Origin: Candidatus Leucobacter sulfamidivorax
Lineage (GTDB): Bacteria; Actinomycetota; Actinomycetes; Actinomycetales; Microbacteriaceae
Assembly: GCA_016771945.1 (NCBI GenBank)
Contig: QZLF01000001.1
Location: 434,001-498,000, forward strand
Direction of reading: 5' to 3'
Length of the DNA: 64,000 nt
Shown: piece by piece, positions 1 to 8,279 of the stretch
Numbering within the stretch: the first letter of the stretch is position 1
Layout: every line of letters begins with the position of its first letter
Notes under the pieces: generated by a model
Seen by the model: only the letters and a program-made list of their open reading frames with translations
The model's database searches: none
What the model was told of the DNA's origin: nothing
Position numbers and translations under genes: made by a program

Positions 1-1
1 G

Positions 2-1219
2 GGGACCTCCGAGCTGGCCACCGGCGCCCGCGCGGCGGCCGGGGGCAGCGCGGCGCTGGCGCAGGGGGTGCGCGACTACACCGACGGGGTGAACTCCGCC
101 GTCTCGGGGCTGCAGGCCGGCGCCGGGCAGGCGATCGCACCGCTGCAGCAGCTCTACGCCCTGATCGAGGCCGACGCGGTGCCGCTGCCGCCCGGGCAGA
201 GCAAGGACGAGGCGCTGGCCCAGCTGGCGCAGGTGATCGCGGGGCTGCAGTCGGCGTCGGTCGACGGCCCCGGCAACCCCCTGACGCAGTTGAAGGACGG
301 CGGATCCGCGCTCGCCGGCGGGGCCCAGGCCTCGGCCGAGGGCTCGGCCCAGCTGGCGACGGGAGCCGAGGGGGTGGCCGCCGGTGCGTCGCAGCTCGCG
401 GGCGGCGCCGCGAGCCTCGCGACCGGCGCCGCGGAGCTCTCCTCGGGAGCCTCCGGCCTCGCGAGCGGAACCCGCGAGGCGTCCGGCGGGGCCTCCGCCC
501 TCGCCGACGGGCTGGTCGAGGCGGCGGATCGCGTACCGAGCTACACCGAGTCCGAGGCGCAGAGCCTGGCCGAGACCGCGGTGCAGCCGGTGGAGGCGCG
601 GGGCTCGAGCGACGAGCTCTTCAGCGCCTCGGGCGTGCCGCTGTTCGCGGGGCTGGCCCTCTGGGCGGGTGCCTTCGCCTCGTTCCTCGTGCTCGCCCCG
701 CTGTGGCGGCGCAGCGGGGAGGCGGCCCGCGGCGTCGGCGCGATCGCGCTGCGCAGCGCTCTGCCGGCTGCGGCGATCGGCGCGGCACAGGGGCTCATCG
801 CGGGCCTCGTGCTGCCGCCGCTGCTGGGCTACGACGCGCCCCAGTGGTTCGGGTTCCTGGGCCTCGCGGTGCTCGCGGGGGTGAGCTTCTCGCTGCTCTG
901 CCAGGGTCTCTCGGCCCTGCTCGGCGGCCTCGGGCGCTTCCTGGCCTTCGCGCTGCTGATCGTCGCCTTCGCCGTGGGCGTGGTCTCGACGGCGCCGCCG
1001 CTGCTGCGGGCGGTGGGCGACGCGAGCCCGATCGGCGCGCTGTTCTCGGGCTTCCAGTCCGTCGCCATGGGCTCGGCGGGTGCGGGGTCGGCCGTGTGGG
1101 CGCTCGTGCTCTGGGGTCTCGGCGGTCTGGCGCTGACGGCCCTCGCGGTCGCGCGCTCGCGTCGCGCACCCCGCCCATCTGCGCTGCGCCCGCCCGCGCC
1201 GCACGCATCCTCCCGCTGA
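2..1219 (+). CDS. YhgE/Pip-type membrane protein, C-terminal part (5' end outside window)
   Basis: Open from the first base in frame 2, so the start is missing. About 200 residues are rich in Ala and Gly with heptad-like SALAxG / SQLAGGA / AELSSGA repeats, typical of the extracytoplasmic coil of YhgE/Pip proteins. Four or five hydrophobic segments follow (near VPLFAGLALWAGAFASFLVL, GFLGLAVLAGVSFSLL, FLAFALLIVAFAVGVVS and VWALVLWGLGGLAL). The family includes phage-infection and ESX/EsaA-like membrane proteins; its substrate here is unknown. The stop codon lies at the edge of a palindromic repeat that probably ends transcription. The family assignment is good from the repeat plus membrane architecture; the function is not known. 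Confidence 0.8.
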   Translation, partial: GTSELATGARAAAGGSAALAQGVRDYTDGVNSAVSGLQAGAGQAIAPLQQLYALIEADAVPLPPGQSKDEALAQLAQVIAGLQSASVDGPGNPLTQLKDGGSALAGGAQASAEGSAQLATGAEGVAAGASQLAGGAASLATGAAELSSGASGLASGTREASGGASALADGLVEAADRVPSYTESEAQSLAETAVQPVEARGSSDELFSASGVPLFAGLALWAGAFASFLVLAPLWRRSGEAARGVGAIALRSALPAAAIGAAQGLIAGLVLPPLLGYDAPQWFGFLGLAVLAGVSFSLLCQGLSALLGGLGRFLAFALLIVAFAVGVVSTAPPLLRAVGDASPIGALFSGFQSVAMGSAGAGSAVWALVLWGLGGLALTALAVARSRRAPRPSALRPPAPHASSR

Positions 1220-1293
1220 GAGCACCCCTGGGGGGTGAGAGCACCCCCGGGGAGGCTCGCCCCACGGGTGCTCTCACCCCCGACAGGTGCTTT
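1219..1293. repeat. Nested palindromic repeat, copy 1 of a dispersed family
   Basis: Perfect 12-bp arms GTGAGAGCACCC (1235-1246) and GGGTGCTCTCAC (1266-1277) are separated by 19 nt, with a second imperfect outer pair (AGAGCACCCCTG near 1219 and CAGGTGCTTTC near 1284). The same nested structure occurs at 46701-46777. It directly follows the stop of the upstream gene, so it could act as a terminator, but there is no T-run. Confidence 0.8.
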
Positions 1294-1313
1294 CAGCCGG
1301 GCGGAGATAGGCG

Positions 1314-1349
1314 CATAACTCTAGAGACGATCGTGCGTATTGTGTTATG
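1314..1349 (+). promoter_or_regulatory. Candidate kynAU promoter/operator
   Basis: An inverted repeat CATAAC (1314-1319) / GTTATG (1344-1349) brackets the region before kynA, and TATGTT (1346-1351) could be a -10 element. It lies about 25 bp before the kynA start, which has a good AAGGAGG ribosome site at 1363-1369. This is pattern-based only. Confidence 0.35.
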
Positions 1350-1374
1350 TTCAGGGGACACGAAGGAGGCCCCC

Positions 1375-2235
1375 ATGAGCGTCGAACGCAACACCCGCGA
1401 GATCGAGGACGGCGTCGTCACCGACCTGCGCGAGAAGATGACCTACGGCGGCTATCTCGACCTCGACACGCTGCTCTCGGCCCAGCACCCCGTCAGCAGC
1501 CCCGAGCACCACGACGAGATGCTGTTCATCATCCAGCACCAGACCTCCGAGCTCTGGATGAAGCTCGCCCTGCACGAGATCGTCAGCGCCCGCGAGCTGC
1601 TGCGCGCCGACAACCTCGGCGAGGCGCTCAAGCGGATCGCGCGGGTCAAGCACATCCAGGAGGTGCTCACCCAGCAGTGGTCCGTGCTCGCGACCCTCAC
1701 GCCGACCGAGTACGCGCAGTTCCGCGGCAGCCTCGGCAACTCCTCGGGCTTCCAGTCGGTGCAGTACCGCGCGATCGAGTTCGCGCTCGGCAACAAGAAC
1801 GCGCGCATGCTGCGGGTGTTCGAGGCCGAGCCCGAGAACCACGCGATGCTGCGGGCCGAGCTCGAGAGCCCCACCCTCTACGACGAGTTCCTGCGCCTCG
1901 TCGCGCGGCGCGGCCTGCCGGTGCCCGAGGAGGTGCTGCACCGCGACGTCACACTCGCCTACGAGATGAGCGAGCCGCTCGTCGACGTGATCCTCGAGAT
2001 CTACACGCGGCCCGAGCTGCACTGGGATCTCTACGAGGCGTGCGAGGAGCTCGTCGACCTCGAGGACAACTTCCAGTTCTGGCGCTTCCGCCACCTGCGC
2101 GTCGTCACCCGCACGATCGGCATGAAGACCGGCACGGGCGGATCGAGCGGCGTCGGCTTCCTGCAGCGGGCCCTCGAGCTCACCTTCTTCCCGGAGCTCT
2201 TCGCCGTGCGCACGCGGATCGGGGCCGCGGCGTGA
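1375..2235 (+). CDS. kynA: Tryptophan 2,3-dioxygenase
   Basis: Heme enzyme that opens the indole ring of L-tryptophan to N-formylkynurenine, the first step of the kynurenine pathway. The 286 residues match bacterial family length. Motifs fall at the family's known positions: FIIQHQTSELW with His55, Tyr113 and Arg117 (substrate carboxylate), SSGFQSVQYR, the proximal heme ligand His240 in FWRFRHLRV, and Thr254 in KTGTGGSSG. The ATG at 1375 has a strong AAGGAGG site 5 nt upstream. The stop overlaps the GTG of kynU (GTGA), so the two are translationally coupled. No kynurenine formamidase gene is visible in the window; it must lie elsewhere or be replaced. Confidence 0.97.
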   Translation: MSVERNTREIEDGVVTDLREKMTYGGYLDLDTLLSAQHPVSSPEHHDEMLFIIQHQTSELWMKLALHEIVSARELLRADNLGEALKRIARVKHIQEVLTQQWSVLATLTPTEYAQFRGSLGNSSGFQSVQYRAIEFALGNKNARMLRVFEAEPENHAMLRAELESPTLYDEFLRLVARRGLPVPEEVLHRDVTLAYEMSEPLVDVILEIYTRPELHWDLYEACEELVDLEDNFQFWRFRHLRVVTRTIGMKTGTGGSSGVGFLQRALELTFFPELFAVRTRIGAAA

Positions 2236-3497
2236 CCGGGCCGGCCGAAGACGCGGACCTGCTCGACCGCGCCCGTGCGCTCGACGAGGCGGACGAGCTC
2301 GCCGGCTTCGTCGACCGCTTCGAGCCCGCGGCGGGGGTGGCCGCCTATCTCGACGGCAACTCCCTCGGCCGCCCGCTGCGCGACACCGCCGAGCGTCTGC
2401 GCGAGTTCGTCGCCGGCGACTGGGGCTCGCGGCTGATCCGCTCCTGGGACGAGCAGTGGATGGAGCTGCCGTTCGAGCTCGGCGACCGCATCGGCCGCGT
2501 CGCGATCGGCGCGGCGCCGGGCCAGACCGTCGTCGCGGACTCCACGACGGTGATGCTCTACAAGCTCATGAGCGCGGCCGTCGCCGCCAGGCCGGGCCGC
2601 GACGAGATCGTCATCGAGGGCGGGAACTTCCCGACCGATCGCTTCGTCGCCGAGGGCGTCGCCGCGGCGCACGGCCTGACCCTGAAGCGCATCGAGCCGG
2701 ATCCGGCCGGCGCCGACTCCGCCGCCCTCTCCGCCGCTCTCTCCGGCGGCGTCACCGTCGCCGATGTCGCCGCCGCCGTCTCCGAGCGCACCGCGCTCCT
2801 CGTGCTCAGCCATGTCGACTACCGCTCGGGCGCGATCGCCGACATGCGGGCCATCACCGCCGAGGCGCACCGCCACGGCGCGCTCGTGCTCTGGGACCTC
2901 TGCCACTCCGTCGGGCTGCTGCCCGTCGAGCTCGACGCCTGCGGCGCCGATCTCGCGGTGGGCTGCACCTACAAGTACCTGAACGGCGGCCCCGGCGCCC
3001 CCGCCTTCGCCTATGTGCGCGCGGACCTGCAGGGCGGGCTCGCCCAGCCCATCTGGGGTTGGATGGGGGCCGCCGACGTCTTCGGCATGCGCGAGCGCTA
3101 CGAGCCGGCCGCGGGCATGCGCGCCTTCGTCAGCGGCACGCCGCCGGTGCTCGGCATGCTGCCGATGCAGGGCATGCTCGACCTCATCGAGGAGGCCGGG
3201 ATCGAACGCGTGCGCGCGAAGGCGGCCTCGCTGACCGGGCTGGCCGTGGAGGCCTACGACGCCCTGCTCGCGCCGCTGGGGGTGCGGCTGCTGACGCCGC
3301 GCGATCCCGAGCGCCGCGGCGGGCACGTCACCTTCGGCCATGAGGGTTTCGAGACGGTGGTGAAACGGCTCTGGGCCGAGGACGTCATCCCCGACTTCCG
3401 CCGCCCCGACGGCATCCGCGTCGGACTCTCGCCGCTCAGCACGAGCCATGCCGGGGCGCTGCGGGGGGTGCTCGCGATCCGCTCGGCGATAGGCTGA
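2232..3497 (+). CDS. kynU: Kynureninase
   Basis: PLP enzyme that cleaves kynurenine to anthranilate and alanine. The 421-residue protein has the substrate-side motif DGNSLGRPL near residue 41, the PLP-pyridine Asp222 in LWDLCHSVG, and the Schiff-base Lys248 in CTYKYLNGGPG. The GTG start overlaps the kynA stop codon. Together kynA-kynU would deliver anthranilate plus alanine from tryptophan. A leaderless promoter for the next gene lies in its last codons. Confidence 0.95.
   Translation: MTGPAEDADLLDRARALDEADELAGFVDRFEPAAGVAAYLDGNSLGRPLRDTAERLREFVAGDWGSRLIRSWDEQWMELPFELGDRIGRVAIGAAPGQTVVADSTTVMLYKLMSAAVAARPGRDEIVIEGGNFPTDRFVAEGVAAAHGLTLKRIEPDPAGADSAALSAALSGGVTVADVAAAVSERTALLVLSHVDYRSGAIADMRAITAEAHRHGALVLWDLCHSVGLLPVELDACGADLAVGCTYKYLNGGPGAPAFAYVRADLQGGLAQPIWGWMGAADVFGMRERYEPAAGMRAFVSGTPPVLGMLPMQGMLDLIEEAGIERVRAKAASLTGLAVEAYDALLAPLGVRLLTPRDPERRGGHVTFGHEGFETVVKRLWAEDVIPDFRRPDGIRVGLSPLSTSHAGALRGVLAIRSAIG
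3490..3495 (+). promoter_or_regulatory. Leaderless -10 box for the PaaX-family gene
   Basis: TAGGCT lies 6 nt before the ATG at 3502, inside the end of kynU. It fits the TANNCT-N6-start pattern seen throughout this window, so the regulator probably also has its own promoter. Confidence 0.55.
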
Positions 3498-3501
3498 GCC
3501 G

Positions 3502-4347
3502 ATGGCCACGGTTCTCGACGACTTCGACGCCCGCCCCGGCAGCGTGGCCTCGCTGCTGCGCACCGTCGTGGGCGTCTACCTGCGGCGGATCGGGGGGCGG
3601 ATCGCGGTCGCCGATCTCGTGGCGCTCCTGGGGGCGCTGGGCGTCGATTCGCCCCAGGCCCGCACGGGCATCGCCCGGCTGCGGGCCAAGGGGCTGCTCG
3701 TCTCCGAGCGGGGTGGGCGCGACCCCGATGGGGCGGCCCGCGCGCCCGCCTACGCGCTGAACCCCGACGCCGTGCCGATGCTCGAGCGCGGCGACCGGCG
3801 CATCTTCCAGGTCCGCCGCATGGTGCCGGACGAGCCCTGGTGCCTCGTCTCCTTCTCGATCTCGGAGGATCGGCGCGGCGCGCGCGGCATGCTCCGGCGC
3901 CGGCTGCAGTGGCTCGGAGCGGGCCTCGCCGCGCCCGGCCTCTGGATCTGCCCGGGTCATCTCGTCGACGAGGCCGAGCTGATCCTCGCCGACCTCGGCC
4001 TGCGCGAGCATGCGACGATCTTCCTCGCGGAGGAGCCGCGGGTCGCAGGCGCCCTCGCCGACGCGGTCGCCCGGTGGTGGGACCTCGACGGGCTGGCTGC
4101 GGCGCACCGGACCTTCCTCGAGCGTGCCGCGCTGCTGCCCGGAGCGTCCTCGCCCGAGCGCGCCTTCGCCGGCTACGTCGGGCTCGTCGACGCGTGGCGG
4201 CCGATCACCTACATCGATCCGGGCCTGCCGGCGGCGCTGCTGCCCGCGGGCTGGCCGGGGCTCGAGAGCGAGGGCGAGTTCGCCCGGCTCTCGGAGGAGC
4301 TCGCGGGCCCCGCCTGGGAGCACGTCCGCGCGGTGACGGGCGCCTGA
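3502..4347 (+). CDS. PaaX-family transcriptional regulator
   Basis: 281 residues. The N-terminal part has a winged-helix layout (about residues 15-75; SPQARTGIARLRAKGLLVSERGG is the recognition and wing region) and is followed by the PaaX central and C-terminal domains. PaaX of Escherichia coli represses phenylacetate genes and responds to phenylacetyl-CoA. Here the gene is co-directional with kynAU, only 4 nt after kynU, and convergent with the paa genes. It could therefore control either tryptophan or phenylacetate catabolism. A TetR-type PaaR also exists at 12.4 kb, so this gene may serve kynAU instead; that is inference. Confidence 0.88.
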   Translation: MATVLDDFDARPGSVASLLRTVVGVYLRRIGGRIAVADLVALLGALGVDSPQARTGIARLRAKGLLVSERGGRDPDGAARAPAYALNPDAVPMLERGDRRIFQVRRMVPDEPWCLVSFSISEDRRGARGMLRRRLQWLGAGLAAPGLWICPGHLVDEAELILADLGLREHATIFLAEEPRVAGALADAVARWWDLDGLAAAHRTFLERAALLPGASSPERAFAGYVGLVDAWRPITYIDPGLPAALLPAGWPGLESEGEFARLSEELAGPAWEHVRAVTGA

Positions 4348-4372
4348 TCCGGCGGGGCGAGGCCTGTGCGGA

Positions 4373-4882
4373 TCAGTGCGCGGGAGCGTCCTTGATGAGA
4401 TTCGTGATGCGCATGGTGCAGCAGCGCCGGCCCTCCTCGTCGCGCACGACGATCTCGTGCACCGTCACCGAGCCGCCGAGGTGCACGGGGGTGCAGACCG
4501 CCGTGACGTAGCCGCCGGTGGCAGAGCGCGTGTGGGTCGCGTTGATGTCGACGCCGACCGCCAGCCTGCCGGGGCCCGCGTGCAGGTTCGCGGCGATCGA
4601 GCCGAGCGACTCTCCGAGCACGACGTGCGCGCCGCCGTGCAGGTAGCCGATCGACTGGCGGTTGCCGACGACCGGCATGCGCGCGACCGTGCGCTCGACG
4701 GTGAACTCGAGCACCTCGATGCCCATCACGTCCGCGAGCTCGCCGATGCCGTTGCGCGCGACGAAGTTGCCCTCGCCGGGGGAGGCGCCGGGGAACCCCG
4801 CCGAGGCCTTCGTGCCGGGCTCGGGCTCACCGGCACCGGGCTCGGGCTCACCGGGCCCGGCAGCGCCGCGATCCGCCGCCAT
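4373..4882 (-). CDS. Hotdog-fold acyl-CoA thioesterase (PaaI/YdiI-like)
   Basis: 169 residues with a hotdog thioesterase core from about residue 40: GNRQSIGYLHGGAHVVLGESLGS is the active-site helix, followed by VDINATHTR. It probably hydrolyses aryl- or acyl-CoA thioesters to release CoA. The first 40 residues are a low-complexity Gly-Glu-Pro stretch (a doubled GEPEPG) not expected in the family. No better internal start is visible, and the ATG overlaps the stop of the upstream hydratase gene (ATGA), supporting the long form. It is the last gene of the paaABCDE-G operon and a second thioesterase besides paaI at 9.8 kb. Confidence 0.85.
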   Translation of the reverse strand: MAADRGAAGPGEPEPGAGEPEPGTKASAGFPGASPGEGNFVARNGIGELADVMGIEVLEFTVERTVARMPVVGNRQSIGYLHGGAHVVLGESLGSIAANLHAGPGRLAVGVDINATHTRSATGGYVTAVCTPVHLGGSVTVHEIVVRDEEGRRCCTMRITNLIKDAPAH

Positions 4883-5658
4883 CAGGCCTTCCCGCCGGTG
4901 AACACGGGCCGCCGCTTCTCCTGGAAGGCGGCGAAGCCCTCGCGGTAGTCGTCGGTGTCGCAGAGCGCGGCCTGGGCCCGGTTCTCCGCGGCCATCGACT
5001 CCCAGAGGCCGACGCGCCGGTCGCGCAGCTCGCGCACGAGCTCCTTCGACGCGAGGAAGGCCTCGGTGGCGCCCTGGGCCGCGGCTGCGGCCGTCGAACG
5101 CGCGACGGAGAGCACCTCGTCGTCCGGCAGCGCGCGCGAGAAGAGCCCGGCGGCGACCGCCTCCGATCCGCTCATGAGCCGGCCGGTGTAGATCAGATCG
5201 AGCGTGCGGTGCGCGCCGAGGCGCTCGAAGAAGAGCGCGTGCCCGCCCGAGTCGAGGGTGGCGCCGAGGTTCGCGAAGGGGCTGCCGATCTTCGCCGACT
5301 CGGCGACGTAGACCACGTCGGTGGCGATGAGGAGGCCGAGGCCCACGCCGAGGCACGCCCCGTGGGCGACCGCGAAGGTGGGGGCGGGGAAGTCGCTCAT
5401 CTGCTCCATGAGCGGCTGGATCAGCCCCTCGAGGTAGCCGATCACGTCGTCCTCGCGGGGGTCGACGCCCGCGATGTCGCGGCCGGCGCAGAAGGCCCGG
5501 CCCTCGCCGCGCAGCAGCAGCGCCCGCACGCCCGCGGCGGCGGCCTCGTCGTAGGCGGCCGAGAGCTCGGCGATCCCCTCGGGGGCCAGCGAGTTCAGCT
5601 TCTCCGGGGCGTTCAGCACGACCTCGGCGATGCCGTCGGTGATGGTCAGGTCGATCAT
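4882..5658 (-). CDS. paaG: Enoyl-CoA hydratase/isomerase family, PaaG-like ring isomerase
   Basis: 258-residue crotonase-fold protein. It has the CoA/oxyanion segment GRAFCAGRDIAGVD, HGACLGVGLGL, and FANLGATLDSGGH. The DSGG motif is typical of PaaG, which isomerises ring-1,2-epoxyphenylacetyl-CoA to oxepin-CoA, rather than of true hydratases with a Glu there. Its place directly after paaABCDE fits that role. The ATG at 5658 has a GAAGGAG site. The two crotonase genes in the window (here and 19.1 kb) probably divide the PaaG and PaaF roles. Confidence 0.85.
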   Translation of the reverse strand: MIDLTITDGIAEVVLNAPEKLNSLAPEGIAELSAAYDEAAAAGVRALLLRGEGRAFCAGRDIAGVDPREDDVIGYLEGLIQPLMEQMSDFPAPTFAVAHGACLGVGLGLLIATDVVYVAESAKIGSPFANLGATLDSGGHALFFERLGAHRTLDLIYTGRLMSGSEAVAAGLFSRALPDDEVLSVARSTAAAAAQGATEAFLASKELVRELRDRRVGLWESMAAENRAQAALCDTDDYREGFAAFQEKRRPVFTGGKA

Positions 5659-5705
5659 GGTGTCTCCTTCGCGCGCAAGGCGGATCCTGCGCGCCTGTCT
5701 GGCAG

Positions 5706-5757
5706 ATCGCTCATCTCGATGCTTCGACAAGCTCAGCACGTCGCAGCTCGATGAGCG
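5706..5757. repeat. Palindromic intergenic repeat between paaE and paaG
   Basis: Outer arms GCTCATC (5709-5715) and GATGAGC (5750-5756) enclose TGCTTCGACAAGCTCAGCACG, itself partly self-complementary (GCTTcgacAAGC). It resembles REP-like units I recall from actinobacterial intergenic regions (CTTCGACAAGCTCAG). It could act as an mRNA-stabilising hairpin or attenuator inside the paa operon. Confidence 0.6.
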
Positions 5758-5765
5758 CAGAACGC

Positions 5766-6875
5766 TCAGGCGTCGTAGTCGACGACGACGCGGTCCGAGG
5801 TGGGGTGCGACTGGCAGGTGAGCACGTAGCCGAGCTCCACCTCGTCCTTCTCGAGCGCGTAGTTCTCGTGCATCTGCACGCTGCCCTCGATCACCCGGGC
5901 GCGGCAGGTGCCGCAGACGCCGCCGGCGCACGCGAACGGCACGTCGGGGCGCACGCGCAGCGCGGCGTTGAGGATCGTCTCGTGGGCGCTCACTGGGCTC
6001 TCGACCGTGCCCGACGAGCCGTCGAGGGTGAAGTCGATCGTGAAGGTCTGCTCGCCCTCCTTCAGCTCGATCTGGCGGGCCCGCGGCGCCTGCACGCCGG
6101 GCTCGCCGGTCGTGAACAGCTCGAAGCGCACGTGGGCCTCGTCGACTCCCAGCTCCTCGAGCAGGTCGCGCGTCGTCTGCACGAGCTCGAAGGGGCCGCA
6201 CAGCACCCACTCGTCGACCGCGTCCGCCGGAATGATGGAGGTGAAGATGGTCCGCAGCTTCTCCTCGTCCAGCCGGCCCGACATGATGGGGGCCGCGCGC
6301 TGCTCGCGCGAGAGCACGTGGTGCAGCGCGAAGCGACGGGGGTAGCGGTCCTTGAGCTCCGCGAGCTCCTCGACGAACATCACGTCGAGCGAGCTGCGGT
6401 TGGTGTAGATGAGGTCGAAGCGCGAGGTGTCGCTCTTCTGCAGCACGCGGTTCGCCATCGTGATGACGGGCGTGATGCCGGATCCGGCGGCGACGCCCAC
6501 GACCTGCTTGCCGTCGAGCTGGTCGAGATTCGAGGTGAAGGTGCCCTGGGGGGTCATCACGTCGAGCTCGTCGCCGGCCTGCAGGTTGTCGTTCACCCAG
6601 TTGGAGAAGAGGCCCCCGATGTCGCGCTTGACGGCGACCGAGATGCGATCCCGAGCCGGCGGCCGGCAGATCGAGTAGGAGCGGCGCACCTCCTCGCCCT
6701 GCACGTGCGCGCGCAGCGCCAGGTACTGGCCGGCCGAGTAGTCGTAGTCGCCCGCGAGCTCCTCGGGGATCTCGAAGGTGACCTCGACGCTTGCGTCGGT
6801 GAGCGGTCGCACCTCCGCGACGCGGAGGGTGTTGAAGGTCGCGCGCTTCTTCGCGCCGAGATTCGTGGCTGCCAT
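5766..6875 (-). CDS. paaE: Phenylacetyl-CoA epoxidase reductase subunit PaaE
   Basis: 369-residue reductase that passes electrons from NAD(P)H via FAD and a 2Fe-2S cluster to the PaaABC oxygenase. Visible are a ferredoxin-reductase FAD site (RRSYSICRPP), an NAD(P) site (GVAAGSGITPVITM) and a C-terminal plant-type ferredoxin domain with CAGGVCGTC and a later Cys in VLTCQSH. The domain order (reductase then ferredoxin) is that of PaaE. The ATG at 6875 follows AAAGGGA. It lies 38 nt after paaD. Confidence 0.96.
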   Translation of the reverse strand: MAATNLGAKKRATFNTLRVAEVRPLTDASVEVTFEIPEELAGDYDYSAGQYLALRAHVQGEEVRRSYSICRPPARDRISVAVKRDIGGLFSNWVNDNLQAGDELDVMTPQGTFTSNLDQLDGKQVVGVAAGSGITPVITMANRVLQKSDTSRFDLIYTNRSSLDVMFVEELAELKDRYPRRFALHHVLSREQRAAPIMSGRLDEEKLRTIFTSIIPADAVDEWVLCGPFELVQTTRDLLEELGVDEAHVRFELFTTGEPGVQAPRARQIELKEGEQTFTIDFTLDGSSGTVESPVSAHETILNAALRVRPDVPFACAGGVCGTCRARVIEGSVQMHENYALEKDEVELGYVLTCQSHPTSDRVVVDYDA

Positions 6876-6913
6876 GGTGGCTTCCCTTTCAGTGGGCCGT
6901 TCAGCGGCCTGTG

Positions 6914-7435
6914 TCAGTGGACCTTGAAGTAGTCGAACGGCTCGTCGCAGGCGAGGCACTGGTAGAGCGCCTTGCACGAGGTGGAGCCGAAGCGCGAGAT
7001 CTCGCGGGTGTGCAGCGAATGGCAGCGGGGGCACTTCACCCCGATCTGCACCGGGATCGGGCCCTTGCGGGCGTCGGAGCGGTGGGTCGGCGGCGCGATT
7101 CCGTACTCCTCGAGCTTGCGCTTGCCGGCCTCGCTCATCCAGTCGGTGCTCCAGGCCGGCGAGAGCGTGTACTCGACCCGCACCTCGTCGAAGCCGGCCT
7201 CGCGCAGCCGCGCGGCGACGTCGTCGCGCATCTGGTCGATCGCGGGGCAGCCCGAGTAGGTCGGCGTCAGCACCACGCGCACCGCGTTGCCGACGGCCCG
7301 CGCCTCGCGCAGCACGCCCAGATCCTCGATCGTGAGCACGGGGACCTCCGGGTCGAGCACGGTCGCCGCGATGTCCCAGGCGCGGGCCGAGGCCTCGTCG
7401 CTGGGGCGGACGCCCGTGGTCAGCTCGGCGCTCAT
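6914..7435 (-). CDS. paaD: Phenylacetyl-CoA epoxidase assembly protein PaaD
   Basis: 173-residue protein with an N-terminal DUF59/MIP18-type domain (DPEVPVLTIEDLGVLR; TPTYSGCPAIDQM) and a C-terminal zinc-ribbon-like tail (CPRC, SCKALYQCLAC). PaaD is needed for epoxidase activity, probably in metal-cluster assembly. The start is the ATG at 7435; a GTG codon lies immediately before it at 7438. It follows paaC by 7 nt. Confidence 0.95.
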   Translation of the reverse strand: MSAELTTGVRPSDEASARAWDIAATVLDPEVPVLTIEDLGVLREARAVGNAVRVVLTPTYSGCPAIDQMRDDVAARLREAGFDEVRVEYTLSPAWSTDWMSEAGKRKLEEYGIAPPTHRSDARKGPIPVQIGVKCPRCHSLHTREISRFGSTSCKALYQCLACDEPFDYFKVH

Positions 7436-7442
7436 CACCGCT

Positions 7443-8279
7443 TCACCACTTCGCTCCGGGGTGCCGGCGGCTGAGCCACTGCATCTCGGCGAGGATGTAG
7501 CCGAGCTGCGTCGAGTGCCGCCCCTGCCGGCCGCCGCAGGCCGCCGGCTTGGCGGCGGGGGCCTCGAGCCCGGCCTCGGCGAACACGGCCTCGAGGGTCG
7601 CGTCGAAGCCGGGGCGCAGCGAGGAGGGCCGCGCGGCGATGCCCTCGAGGGAGTCGGTCAGCTCGTCGTCGATGAAGAGCTCGTCGACGTAGGGCCACTG
7701 GTCGAGGAGCGACTGGACGATGCGCCGGCGCGACTCGTCCGTGCCGCCCGCGAGGCGCAGCGTCCACTGCACCGCGTGATCGAGGTGGTAGCTCACCTCG
7801 CGCAGCGCCTTCGCCCCGATGGCGGCGAGCGACTCGTCGGCGCTCGACTCGAGCGCCCGGTAGAGCTCCACCTGGTAGGCCGAGAAGTACAGCTGCCGCG
7901 CGATCATGTCGCCGAAGTCGTTGCCCGGCTGCTCGACCAGCCAGCAGTTGCGGAAGTCGGGCTCGTCGCGCCAGTAGGCCATGTCGTCCTCGGAGCGGCC
8001 CGTGGCGGTGCCCGCGAAGTGCAGCAGCGCGCGGGCGTGGCCGAGCAGGTCGAGGGCGATGTTGCCGATCGCCATGTCCTCCTCGAGCTCGGGCGCCCGC
8101 GAGATCCACCAGCCGAGCTGCTGGGAGAGGATCAGCGCGTCGTCGCCGAGGCGCGTCGCGTATTCGGCGACCTCGGGGCTCGCCACGCGGCCCGAGCCGG
8201 GAAGCTCGGCCGAGAGCAGGGTCTCGTCGACCGAGACGTCGCCGTGGTGGTCGAACTCCGTCTCCGGCTCGGCGCTCAC
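7443..8279 (-). CDS. paaC: Phenylacetyl-CoA epoxidase structural subunit PaaC
   Basis: 278-residue ferritin-like subunit that pairs with PaaA but lacks a complete diiron site. Recognisable segments are LGDDALILSQQLGWWISRAPELEEDMAIGNIALDLLGHA, YWRDEPDFRN and REVSYHLDHAVQW. The C-terminus is longer than in many homologues (an AAKPAACGGRQGRHS linker before LGYILAEMQWLSRRHPG). The GTG start overlaps the paaB stop (GTGA). Confidence 0.96.
   Translation of the reverse strand: MSAEPETEFDHHGDVSVDETLLSAELPGSGRVASPEVAEYATRLGDDALILSQQLGWWISRAPELEEDMAIGNIALDLLGHARALLHFAGTATGRSEDDMAYWRDEPDFRNCWLVEQPGNDFGDMIARQLYFSAYQVELYRALESSADESLAAIGAKALREVSYHLDHAVQWTLRLAGGTDESRRRIVQSLLDQWPYVDELFIDDELTDSLEGIAARPSSLRPGFDATLEAVFAEAGLEAPAAKPAACGGRQGRHSTQLGYILAEMQWLSRRHPGAKW

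Noticed and set aside
1347-2231. Long frame upstream of kynureninase overlapping kynA
   Set aside because: It is a shifted reading of kynA. The kynureninase family start and the GTGA overlap at 2232 define the true beginning.
4800-4870. Repetitive Gly-Glu-Pro codons as a possible tandem-repeat element
   Set aside because: Only about two imperfect units, in frame at the protein N-terminus. It looks like simple low-complexity coding sequence.
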